Shown: one piece after another, positions 53,313-61,631 of the stretch
How positions within the stretch are numbered: the stretch's first letter is position 1
Layout: every line of letters starts with the position of its first letter
From: JAJDYQ01 sp942491945
Lineage (GTDB): Bacteria; Pseudomonadota; Gammaproteobacteria; JAJDYQ01
NCBI GenBank assembly: GCA_942491945.1
Contig: CALODD010000037.1
Span: 62,001-126,000 of the forward strand
DNA: 64,000 nucleotides
Reading direction: 5' to 3'
The notes under the pieces: model-generated
Database searches by the model: none
What the model was told of the DNA's origin: nothing
Seen by the model: the letters and a program-made list of their open reading frames with translations, nothing else
Made by a program: the position numbers and the translations under genes

Positions 53313-54181
53313 GTCTGATCGTTGAGCACACTACTTCTTACAAGATCTTTGATACGCTTCTTAAGTGTAAGGTTCTTCTTATGCATAAACTTTTTCAAAA
53401 CAGTTTTTTGCTTTCGTTGCTCTCGAGTTAACCCGGAGTCAGACTCATGGCAAAACAAGGCTTCTTCTAACAATATCTGAAGATTTAACAATAAAAGGTT
53501 AGTAATACCGTAAAACTGTATGCACTGACGTTCGACATCATGATCTAATAATTCTTTATTTTTTGTTGGTGCCGAATATATATCATAAACACCCAATTCA
53601 AACATGCAACCATACAGAGTTCCATGCAGTGCCTCAGAAGCATCCTCATACAAATACGAAAGATATGGAGACAAGGAAACATTATATTTCTGCTCAACGA
53701 CTTTCGAGCGAGCATCAATACTAGACTTAGTCCACCTAGGAACTTCACGACCATTGACACTAGTAAACTTTGAAACAGCATCCTGCAATTCATCAGGAAG
53801 GCTTTCATGCCAACCATCTTCGGAGAGTTTCAATCTAACTTTACCCTTAACAATAATCTTTCTATCGTATTTCCTAACACCCTTGTTTTTAGAATAGTCA
53901 ACAAAATTATCTAGCTCTGATTTATCGCTAGCATACAGATAACCGATATTAACGACCTTTTCCAATATTGATCGGCCCACCATGTATGCCTGGCTTAGGA
54001 GCTGCGCCTTTAGTAGCAAATCAACAGCCTTACAGTCGAGTGATATCATTCTCCATAGAGGGGCAGTATATGTGGATTGTTCGACATTCATTGAAAACAA
54101 ACCGATTGATATGCGTTCGCATAAATCAGACAGCTCACTCAATTGCTGAGAAAGATCAGTGATACTATTGCTTTCACTCAC
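53309..54181 (-). CDS. DUF5677-like cargo protein
   Basis: 290 residues, no membrane segment. Helical, with AYMVGRSILEKVVNIGYLYAS and YLYEDASEALHGTLYGCMFE, a pattern of DUF5677 proteins, which occur on mobile elements and near defence genes. A Lys-rich C-terminus (KKFMHKKNLTLKKRIKDL) follows. Function unknown. AT-rich. Tail-to-tail with the integrase. Confidence 0.55.
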   Translation of the reverse strand: MSESNSITDLSQQLSELSDLCERISIGLFSMNVEQSTYTAPLWRMISLDCKAVDLLLKAQLLSQAYMVGRSILEKVVNIGYLYASDKSELDNFVDYSKNKGVRKYDRKIIVKGKVRLKLSEDGWHESLPDELQDAVSKFTSVNGREVPRWTKSSIDARSKVVEQKYNVSLSPYLSYLYEDASEALHGTLYGCMFELGVYDIYSAPTKNKELLDHDVERQCIQFYGITNLLLLNLQILLEEALFCHESDSGLTREQRKQKTVLKKFMHKKNLTLKKRIKDLVRSSVLNDQT

Positions 54182-54263
54182 AAGAAATAAGAATAAGAAA
54201 GTCAGTTATCGAACGACATAATAAGTCGAATCAATTCAAGACTTATAGACATTTAAATTACAA

Positions 54264-54779
54264 TCAAACATCTGCATCAGCTTCTCTATCCTCCCTTTTA
54301 CTATGAAGATCGTTAATAAACATAATATTACTGTAGATAACGTAAAACACCGACTGTATTTGAAGCAATCCTAGAATAATGACGAATGCTAGCGTCAAAT
54401 ACTTAGCATGAAAGACATACCCTTCGTTGATTAATAGTACACCGAAAACCACCTTCAACAGGTACAAGACCATAATTGCAGTAACGACAAATGCAGAAAT
54501 CAACACACTACCAACCAATCCCTCTAATCTTTTAGTCTCAGTCAAAGTTTCACTGAAATCAGCATTTTCTATTGTAGAGGGGTTAACTAAACGACTAAGT
54601 GCATTAGGGTACAAAAATGCTATCCAGATACCCATTATTGTAAAAACCATAGTTGAGGCTGTCAGCAAGGCTGTCAGATAATCTTTTAAGTCAGAGTATT
54701 CGTAATCCATCTCTAAATAATGGAAAACTGAAAGCAGCAGAAAGAATATAGCCACATATACTAATAAGCGAGGCACCAT
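54264..54779 (-). CDS. Four-helix membrane protein, effector candidate
   Basis: 171 residues with four predicted membrane spans (about 4-20, 36-57, 88-111, 125-150) and a charged cytoplasmic tail. It follows the 351-residue gene after one base, so the two are a translational pair. A soluble protein followed by a small four-helix membrane protein is the RexAB layout of lambda, where RexB forms a channel. There is no sequence match; the analogy is only architectural. Confidence 0.65.
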   Translation of the reverse strand: MVPRLLVYVAIFFLLLSVFHYLEMDYEYSDLKDYLTALLTASTMVFTIMGIWIAFLYPNALSRLVNPSTIENADFSETLTETKRLEGLVGSVLISAFVVTAIMVLYLLKVVFGVLLINEGYVFHAKYLTLAFVIILGLLQIQSVFYVIYSNIMFINDLHSKREDREADADV

Positions 54780-54780
54780 C

Positions 54781-55836
54781 TTATGCTCTCATCTGTTTCT
54801 TTACTGTATCTTTCTTCAAAGGCTTTAAGAGATTTCCGCGCTCTTTATCGATTGCATCTGCAAGCTGAATGGCATTTAACAGAACATCTTTTCTTTCAGG
54901 AACTACGATGCTGTCTCTTAACCTATATCGATCAACCCATCTTATGCCTGTGTCTGTAGTAAAGCCTACGTTATCCCAATCATGGGGCTTCCTCCCTTCT
55001 ATAGCACTTTTCTCTATTATCTCTTTAATCTCTTTAACACTAGGCTTTGCTTCAGCTTTTACCTCTATCCTTCTACTTCTAGACCTTGGTTTTGGCGATA
55101 GATACGGAATATAGTCATCAAACTTTTTAACCCATTCGGCTCTTTCATCGTTAGTATTAACTAACACAGTCTCTCTCCTAACAATGTGAGTAACTTTATT
55201 TGCCAGTTCCTGCAGTTTACTGCTAGATGTCTTAAGGCTCATTAAACTCATTTTAAAGCGATACATAAATAGAGTTTTATCATCTTCTGTATGAGATATC
55301 CGAACAAAGCCTTTCTCAGTATGTTGTTTTTTTCGTTTTGGGTTGTCGACACGATTATTTATGCACGAAATAACATAATCTTCAAAAAGTTGAGCATCAG
55401 TTACAGAATGATCAAATTTTATGGACGCAATAGAATTATATTCAGGAATTACCCAGTAGTAACATGGCCTACCCCAAATGACTTTTTTTCCATCATAGTC
55501 ATTTGTATATTTGACATAAGTCCCATTTCCAGTTTTATTTTCTTCTTCTGCCCCCCATATTGTACCTGCGCCATCTGAATCAGACTTCCAAAGAACAAAA
55601 AAATAGTCCCCAGTGTCCTCATTTTTATACACATCGCTACAATAGCATTTAGGCATATTGCGCTTAGCGTTCAACGGATCCCAGGGCAGGGTCGCTGGTA
55701 ATTTTCGACCTTTAAGCCACCCCATGATGAGCGAAAACGTCTCGTCTACCTCATATCCATGGGTTTTATCTGACCCAACTTTATGAAGTCCACAGTGATC
55801 AATCTTAAAAAAGTTAATATGACCTACGTCTGACAT
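54781..55836 (-). CDS. Soluble protein of unknown function, sensor candidate
   Basis: 351 residues without membrane segments. N-terminal half rich in aromatic and Gly residues (INFFKIDHCGLHKVG, GDYFFVLWKSD), C-terminal half with basic stretch (KPRSRSRRIEVKAEAKPSVKEIKEIIEKS) and many helices. Family not recognised. Encoded as first gene of a two-gene unit with the membrane protein at 54264-54779, at the right end of the element. AT-rich. Confidence 0.6.
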   Translation of the reverse strand: MSDVGHINFFKIDHCGLHKVGSDKTHGYEVDETFSLIMGWLKGRKLPATLPWDPLNAKRNMPKCYCSDVYKNEDTGDYFFVLWKSDSDGAGTIWGAEEENKTGNGTYVKYTNDYDGKKVIWGRPCYYWVIPEYNSIASIKFDHSVTDAQLFEDYVISCINNRVDNPKRKKQHTEKGFVRISHTEDDKTLFMYRFKMSLMSLKTSSSKLQELANKVTHIVRRETVLVNTNDERAEWVKKFDDYIPYLSPKPRSRSRRIEVKAEAKPSVKEIKEIIEKSAIEGRKPHDWDNVGFTTDTGIRWVDRYRLRDSIVVPERKDVLLNAIQLADAIDKERGNLLKPLKKDTVKKQMRA

Positions 55837-56019
55837 ATCTACTCCTTAACGCCTGAAAATGAAGGTGTACTATCTTACTATTAATATCAGAATAAGACAT
55901 AAGAATATAGCGCGAACGCCTCACGCTGCATAACTTGTAGACAGCTCACTCTCGTTAGAGAGTTGAAATAGCTGAATAGCATTCAGTAATCACCTCATTC
56001 GAATAACGAGAAGGTTAGC

Positions 56020-56036
56020 ATGTGGACAATATGTGG
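56020..56036 (+). repeat. Candidate integrase arm-type site, right end
   Basis: ATGTGGACAATATGTGG, a copy of 50085-50101 with one change, 51 bases from the right tRNA repeat. The half-site TGTGGAC occurs twice. The rest of 55837-56086 has no gene. Confidence 0.5.
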
Positions 56037-56086
56037 ACGATTAAGAATGGAGCCACACTTCACTAGAACGTAACTCATTGATTTGA

Positions 56087-56145
56087 ATGGTGCCCGGGGC
56101 CGGAATCGAACCGGCACGAGGTTGCCCTCGAGGGATTTTAAGTCC
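56087..56145. repeat. attR: tRNA-Leu 3' part
   Basis: 59 bases identical to 49934-49992, here part of the complete tRNA-Leu, so integration restored the gene. The element lies on the 3' side of the tRNA, as usual for tRNA-targeting integrases. Confidence 0.9.
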
Positions 56146-56174
56146 CTTGCGTCTACCAATTTCACCACCCGGGC
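56088..56174 (-). tRNA. tRNA-Leu (TAA)
   Basis: 87 bases with encoded CCA and a long variable arm. The acceptor GCCCGGG pairs with CCCGGGC, and the anticodon loop is CTTAAAA (anticodon TAA). It corresponds to E. coli leuZ by position after tRNA-Cys and is an integration hotspot. Confidence 0.97.
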
Positions 56175-56274
56175 AATACAGAAAAGTACCGAGTTAACTA
56201 TTTTAGTTGGGTTGCTTCCCAACATTATGCGATCGGTCGCAGAAGCTCTACTGTGTGATCACATTTAAAGAATA

Positions 56275-56348
56275 TGGAGGCTGAGCGCGGAATCGAACCG
56301 CGGTCCACGGCTTTGCAGGCCGCTGCATAACCACTCTGCCACCCAGCC
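56275..56348 (-). tRNA. tRNA-Cys (GCA)
   Basis: 74 bases with encoded CCA. The acceptor GGCTGGG pairs with CTCAGCC (one G:U), and the anticodon is GCA in CTGCAAA. In E. coli order it corresponds to cysT. Confidence 0.97.
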
Positions 56349-56372
56349 AGGATTGCATTGTCATTATAATAA

Positions 56373-56397
56373 AAAACCCCGGCTTAACCGGGGTTTT
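56373..56397 (-). terminator. Terminator between tRNA-Gly and tRNA-Cys
   Basis: AAAACCCCGG-loop-CCGGGGTTTT hairpin followed by T's on the minus strand. It should end transcription after tRNA-Gly, so tRNA-Cys and tRNA-Leu may use their own promoter. Confidence 0.8.
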
Positions 56398-56403
56398 GAA
56401 ATC

Positions 56404-56479
56404 TGGAGCGGGAAACGAGATTCGAACTCGCGACCCCAACCTTGGCAAGGTTGTGCTCTACCAACTGAGCTATTCCCGC
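56404..56479 (-). tRNA. tRNA-Gly (GCC)
   Basis: 76 bases with encoded CCA. Acceptor GCGGGAA/TTCCCGC, anticodon loop TTGCCAA (anticodon GCC). It follows pgsA as glyW does in E. coli. Confidence 0.97.
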
Positions 56480-56516
56480 AAACAGGAGCGCGATTGTACA
56501 GCGCGTTATCCGCCTG

Positions 56517-57080
56517 TCAAGCGTCTGTATCACGCATTGCCGGCCATGCGGCAATCAAATAACTGAACATTGACCACAGGGTCAGAACAACCGAGATATA
56601 CAGCATAATCAATCCCGCGGTGTATGTCGGGAAAATCCGCTTACGCACCTTGTAAGCAATAGTAGTTATCGCCAGCATTTGCGCCGCTGTCTTGAATTTC
56701 CCTACCCAGGAGACGGCGACATTGGTGCGCTGACCTATTTCCGCCATCCACTCACGTAGTGCTGAAATCGTGATCTCACGGCCGATAATCACCACTGTTG
56801 CCACCATGAATGAAAACGTCGGGTTGTCCTGTAGCAAAACAATCAAGGCGGCAGCAACCATCAGTTTATCCGCCACCGGGTCAAGAAAAGCACCAAAACG
56901 TGAAGTTAAATCCAGTTTTCTAGCCAGATAACCATCCAGCCAATCGCTAAACGCCGCAACCATAAAAATAACCGCGGCAATGATTCGAGAATGTTCAAGC
57001 GGCAGATAAAAAACCAGTATCAGCACAGGTATGAGTACGATTCGCAGCAGCGTCAGAATTGTTGGGATATTGAGTTTCAT
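56517..57080 (-). CDS. pgsA: Phosphatidylglycerophosphate synthase PgsA
   Basis: From ATG 57080 (MKLNIPTILTLLRIVLIP) 187 residues; the longer frame upstream is the end of uvrC in another frame. The CDP-alcohol phosphatidyltransferase motif DWLDGYLARKLDLTSRFGAFLDPVADK is complete. Several membrane segments. Makes PGP for phosphatidylglycerol. Its ATG overlaps the uvrC stop (TAATG). Confidence 0.97.
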   Translation of the reverse strand: MKLNIPTILTLLRIVLIPVLILVFYLPLEHSRIIAAVIFMVAAFSDWLDGYLARKLDLTSRFGAFLDPVADKLMVAAALIVLLQDNPTFSFMVATVVIIGREITISALREWMAEIGQRTNVAVSWVGKFKTAAQMLAITTIAYKVRKRIFPTYTAGLIMLYISVVLTLWSMFSYLIAAWPAMRDTDA

Positions 57081-58968
57081 TAATGTGAGTGCAGATGCTC
57101 GTAAATTTTTCGTGCCAGTGACTGACTGATGCCTTTTATTTGTTGCAAGTCTTCGATACCGGCCCGTTTTATACCATGAATGCCACCCAAAGTACTTGAT
57201 CAAGGGCCTGTCGCCGTTTTGGCACCAATCCCGGGATTTGCTTCCAACGACCGAAGTGCGGCGGTTTATCGCGCCGCTGTTTATGGCCGGTAACGGCAAA
57301 ACGATGAGCCTCATCCCGTATCTGCTGTAATAAGTGCAGTGCGGGATGTTGGCTATCCAGTACTTTTTCATGCCAACCATTTTTCTCTACACCTTGTTTA
57401 TCAACTGATGGCAATATCAAGGTTTCAAAACCCGCTTTACGCGTACTACCTTTAGCAATACCCAGTAATCTAATATCTTGTAACTGTAAACTTTCCAACA
57501 CTTCTTTTGCTTGTGTTAACTGCCCTTTTCCACCATCGATCAACAAAATATCCGGCAACTTTCCCTCTTCCTCCTGCACACGAGTATATCGCCTCTCTAA
57601 AGCTTGCTTCATGGCGGCATAATCATCAGCGGCTGTGATATCAGCAATATTAAAACGACGATAATCAGACTTCACAGCACCCTGATCATTAAACACCACA
57701 CAGGAGGCAACCGTTGCTTCCCCTGAGCTATGACTGATATCAAAACATTCCATGCGCTGCGGCAGTTCATCAAGTGACAGTGCCTCCTGCAGGGTTCGCA
57801 AACGCTGTTGCAAACTATTGCGCGAACTCAGGTAGGTATGCGAACGCCTCCTGAGCATTATGTCAGCGCAATCTGCACCCATCGTGCACGGTCACTGCGT
57901 ACTTTATTCTTTATAGCGACCTTGCGAGCCGGCCTGCCTGCTCAAGGCTAAACTCATCAATGAGCGCGTCTGTCTTCCAGGTGATGACTCACCACCAGCT
58001 CCGGCGGTATCTCATGTGCCAGGTAATACTGTGGCATAAAAGCCTCGAGCACTTCGGCTGCGTGATTCCATGACGCGTATCGCGGATAAAAAACCTTGTT
58101 ACCCTGCATATTCCGCCGCGATACGAAGACCAGCACGCAGGCCTGCCCGCCCGGTATCGCGCAGGCCACTACATCAGTAGAGACATCCTGTTTGCCCACT
58201 GACATACTGTTTTTCCTGTATCTGCCTGCAGATGGCCACCTGGTCGCGGAATAACGCCGCCTGTTCAAACTCCAGCTGTTCAGAGGCCCGCTCCATTTTG
58301 GCAACCAGATCATCAATGATCTGAGCCGTCTTACCCTTTAGGAATAATCGTGTGTGTTCTATATCACGCGCATATTCTTCTTTTGATATCAGGCCAACAC
58401 AGGGGCCACTACAACGCTTGATCTGGTATTGCAGACAAGGGCGACTACGATTTTTGAAATAGCTATCTGTACATTGACGTAGTCGAAAGATCTTGTGCAG
58501 TAGATGAATCGATTGCCGCACCGCTCCGGAACTTGGAAATGGCCCGAAGAATGTCCCCTTACGTGATTTCGTTGTGCCACGATAAAGCGATAACCGAGGA
58601 AAATCGTTCTGTGTACTAAGGTAGATATAGGGGTAAGTTTTGTCATCTCTGAGTAGAACGTTATAGCGAGGCAGGTATTTCTTGATCAGTGTATCTTCAA
58701 GTAATAGCGCTTCACTCTCTGTATGTGTGACTGTGGTTTCTATAGAAGCTATCTGGCCGACCAGTGCCAGTGTTTTACTGTTATGGGCCTTATTGAAATA
58801 ACTGCTGACACGTTTTTTTAAATGACGTGCCTTACCAACGTAAATGACCTCTCCAGCAGCATTCAACATTCGATAGACACCCGGCCCGGTAGAAACAGTG
58901 GCCAGGAATTCACGATGGTCAAAGATGCCATCTTCAACTTTATCGTCGGTTATCGATGCGTCATCCAT
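57080..58968 (-). pseudogene. uvrC: UvrC excinuclease subunit with many frameshifts
   Basis: All parts of UvrC are recognisable: GIY-YIG domain (GPGVYRMLNAAGEVIYVGKARHL), Cys motif (CSGPC), UVR region, RNase H-like endonuclease (ECFDISHSSGE, LLIDGGKG) and the C-terminal helix-hairpin-helix. But the frame breaks repeatedly: an extra G near 58186-58188 (QYVSG-KQDVS), about four more between 57970 and 57840, and several between 57245 and 57180. Codons between breaks are conserved, so this is either very recent decay or a stretch of assembly indels. The final stop overlaps pgsA. Confidence 0.85.
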
Positions 58969-58974
58969 TCTTGG

Positions 58975-59619
58975 CTAAATCAGTTCTGCCGCCCGTTCAA
59001 AAACCGCTTCAAACATTTCTGTGGTTAATCGACGCGTTTGCGTGTTGTAGCGTGAACAGTGATAAGAATCGAGCAGCACGAGTTCATTGGGTAATAGATG
59101 CTCGGCGGCATGAGCAAACTTATATGCACTCAATTTCAATCCCTGAGCTCTCAATACTGCATCATGCGCAATTTTCCCCAGGGCAATGATCACTGCATTA
59201 TCGGGCAAGTCATTTAGTTCGGCTTGCAGAAAGGAATTACATTGCCTAATTTCACTACCCGTTGGCTTGTTCGCAGGCGGCAGGCATTTAACCGCATTGG
59301 TAATCCGGCATCCTTTCATCTGTAAGTCATCGTCCGCAGCAACTGATTCAGGCTTATTTGAAAAACCATATTTATGAAGGGTTTCATACAGCAGAAGACC
59401 CGCATGATCACCAGTAAACGGACGCCCACTACGATTCGCTCCATGCATACCTGGTGCTAAACCAACCACAAGCAGACGGGCATCAGTATCTCCGAATGAC
59501 GGCACTGGCTTACAGAAATAGTCTGGGTACTTTTTCTGGGTATCGCTCAGAAATTGCGACAAGCGACTACAGGCGGTGCATTCAGCATCGTAATGAGATT
59601 TTGACATGATGCGCATCAT
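58975..59619 (-). CDS. Uracil-DNA glycosylase, family 5 (UdgB-like)
   Basis: 214 residues; ATGs at 59616 or 59607 are alternative starts. GLAPGMHGANRSGRPFTGD, NAVKCLPPANKP and DSYHCSRYNTQTRRLT match family 5 uracil-DNA glycosylases, and the cysteines near the N-terminus and in YFCKP fit the iron-sulfur cluster. Removes uracil and related bases. Six bases upstream of uvrC on the same strand, a repair gene pair. Confidence 0.85.
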   Translation of the reverse strand: MMRIMSKSHYDAECTACSRLSQFLSDTQKKYPDYFCKPVPSFGDTDARLLVVGLAPGMHGANRSGRPFTGDHAGLLLYETLHKYGFSNKPESVAADDDLQMKGCRITNAVKCLPPANKPTGSEIRQCNSFLQAELNDLPDNAVIIALGKIAHDAVLRAQGLKLSAYKFAHAAEHLLPNELVLLDSYHCSRYNTQTRRLTTEMFEAVFERAAELI

Positions 59620-59722
59620 ATCTGCATTGCATGCTACTGATCAAAACCATGGCCTTACCGTATCGGTAAGATGGGAAATTAGACGTAGAAGTACGCCAGG
59701 GCTAAAGATTCTAAGATCGAGA

Positions 59723-60532
59723 TCAGTTCGGAAATAAAGGTTCGCCTGTAACTGGGACAATGCGAGGGGAAATAATACCTAACAGGATAACTTTGGCGAT
59801 CGCTTGCTGACGGTTACTGACATTTAATTTACGAATGATATTACGCATATGGAACGTTACTGTGCTCGCTGAAATATCGAGAATGTCTGCCGTCTCTTCA
59901 GTCGTTTTACCTTCCGCACTCCAGTAAAGACACTCTTTTTCACGCTCACTCAATTCAACGATTTCCTGTGGCTCATGTTTAACCAGATTACGATCTATCG
60001 CTGCCTGCATATGCACTGCGAACAAAGACAAATAAGGCATCATAGCTTCCACATCACTTGCGGTAATACCATTGCGACTATTGCTATAGATAAAGCTCAG
60101 AACACCATTACGTTTCAGCCCTGAGTGTATAGGAATACTAACGCCGTCATGGATGCCATGCTGGCTCGCCAGGTGCATAAACCGGATATCATTGGTTGTT
60201 TTCAGATAGTTCGAGGCATCTTGCCAAAGCAAGGGCAGATTCTGCTCCATGCAATAACGAAAGATTGGGTCTTCGTCAATCAAGCCATCTTTTCGATATT
60301 GCGTCCACCAGGGCACAGGTAAATTATTGACGTGCAGATATTCGGGTGATTGCAAAGATACGGGTATAACAAGTGAATACTGGAAATACTGAAAATCGAG
60401 TTCGCCCGTAAACTCACTGGAGATACAGTAAATATCATGCAATGCATCGGCTTCGGCCAGCTGTTTGCTCGCTGAATCCAGTATCATTTGGCATGTTTTT
60501 TCTTCACAGACAGACATACTGCAACCAACCAT
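59723..60532 (-). CDS. LuxR-family AHL-responsive regulator (solo)
   Basis: 269 residues. Autoinducer-binding domain (about 15-185) keeps the AHL-pocket residues W and Y in PWWTQYRKDGL, DP in DEDPIF and W in LPLLWQDA, then a LuxR HTH (SEREKECLYWSAEGKTTEETADILDISASTVTFHMRNIIRKL). No luxI synthase gene is in the window, so it may sense other bacteria's signals. A start at 60517 (MSVCEEK) is also possible. Confidence 0.88.
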   Translation of the reverse strand: MVGCSMSVCEEKTCQMILDSASKQLAEADALHDIYCISSEFTGELDFQYFQYSLVIPVSLQSPEYLHVNNLPVPWWTQYRKDGLIDEDPIFRYCMEQNLPLLWQDASNYLKTTNDIRFMHLASQHGIHDGVSIPIHSGLKRNGVLSFIYSNSRNGITASDVEAMMPYLSLFAVHMQAAIDRNLVKHEPQEIVELSEREKECLYWSAEGKTTEETADILDISASTVTFHMRNIIRKLNVSNRQQAIAKVILLGIISPRIVPVTGEPLFPN

Positions 60533-60621
60533 TTAATCAGGTCGCACACAGTACTCTTTTACCTTGAACAAATCAATTATTATAGCTAACTTTTCCGGTG
60601 CGTCATCCAGAACGCAATGCC

Positions 60622-61542
60622 CTAAGCATTTAATTTTGCATCATCAGCAACCAGCATATTAGCCTTATCCTCTTCTAAATCAGGGTTATTTTTCATCACT
60701 CGCTGGCTTAGATAGGTCATCAACCACGCTTCCATTTCAGCTTCAATTGCTTCCATATCACCTGATGAAATCGATTCCGCCTTCTCGATATATTGATCGA
60801 TATCCGCATGTAATTGCTTCGCTACGGCCTCAACACCTGTAAGGCGGCCATAGTGAGTCAAGTACATCTGCTGAGGCTTAAAGCTTAATAGGCGGTCAAT
60901 TGATTGATGCAATGCATCCGGATCAAACTGCACTGGTGTCGTCGTCGGAAACCCTGTTGTGGTTTCAGCATAATCAAATTCACGATAGGAAATACCAAAC
61001 GTATCGCCGGTAAATATGCCCTGACTTATCTGATCAACCACGCAAAAGTGATGACGGGCATGGCCGGGCGTATCGATAAAGAGTAACTCACGCCCACGAA
61101 AATCCAGGAGAAACTCATCCCCAGCTTCGATGACACGCCCTGCATCGACCGGCAATAAATCACCATAAAGATTTTTGAAGTTTTCTTCGCCATAGACCGC
61201 TGAGGCACCAGCAATCAATTTGGAGGGGTCGATCATATGTCGGGCACCATAGGGATGAATCACCAGCTTTGCCTTCGGATAGAGTTGCATGAGCTGCCCC
61301 ACACCACCAGCATGATCCAGATGCACGTGAGTTGGAATAATGTAGTCGACCTGTCCTTTGCTGTAACCACGCTCTTCTATCAAGGCAGCGATACCCGGCA
61401 CGTTGGCATTAACACCCGTTTCAATCACGGCAACACCACCGTCCTGCTCCATCAGATAACAGGCGGTCATACGCGGACGCGTATAGCCAGTATCCATCAG
61501 AGTGATTCCATGACTAAGATTTTCGAATTCGATTGTTGACAT
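60622..61542 (-). CDS. Metallo-beta-lactamase fold hydrolase
   Basis: From ATG 61542 306 residues. The metal-binding THVHLDHAGG, DTPGHARHH and the Asp in FTGDTFG are those of the MBL fold. The C-terminal helices are family-specific. Substrate unknown; glyoxalase II-like or lactonase activity would fit, and quorum-signal lactones are one option beside the LuxR gene, but nothing proves it. Confidence 0.85.
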   Translation of the reverse strand: MSTIEFENLSHGITLMDTGYTRPRMTACYLMEQDGGVAVIETGVNANVPGIAALIEERGYSKGQVDYIIPTHVHLDHAGGVGQLMQLYPKAKLVIHPYGARHMIDPSKLIAGASAVYGEENFKNLYGDLLPVDAGRVIEAGDEFLLDFRGRELLFIDTPGHARHHFCVVDQISQGIFTGDTFGISYREFDYAETTTGFPTTTPVQFDPDALHQSIDRLLSFKPQQMYLTHYGRLTGVEAVAKQLHADIDQYIEKAESISSGDMEAIEAEMEAWLMTYLSQRVMKNNPDLEEDKANMLVADDAKLNA

Positions 61543-61631
61543 GTTTCTTTCCCTTACAGGGCTCACGATACGGGCATATTAAGGTATTATGCCGGCCTCT
61601 CGCTATTGACTGACTTTAAATTATTAATTCT

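Larger units (their letters stand above)
49934..56145. mobile_element. 6.15 kb integrated inovirus satellite-like element in tRNA-Leu
   Basis: Flanked by 59-base direct repeats of the tRNA-Leu 3' part (49934-49992, 56087-56145). It carries an integrase, two short blocks nearly identical to inovirus intergenic blocks, two ribbon-helix-helix proteins, and cargo. It has no coat, adsorption, Zot or Rep genes. Its size of about 6.15 kb fits a filamentous virion genome. Cargo genes are AT-rich compared with the chromosome. Dependence on the inovirus at 1-8656 (or a relative) is an inference. Confidence 0.8.

Noticed and set aside
57081..57380. N-terminal extension of PgsA
   Set aside because: The extra 100 residues are the uvrC 3' end read in another frame; PgsA begins with MKLNIPTILTLLR at 57080.
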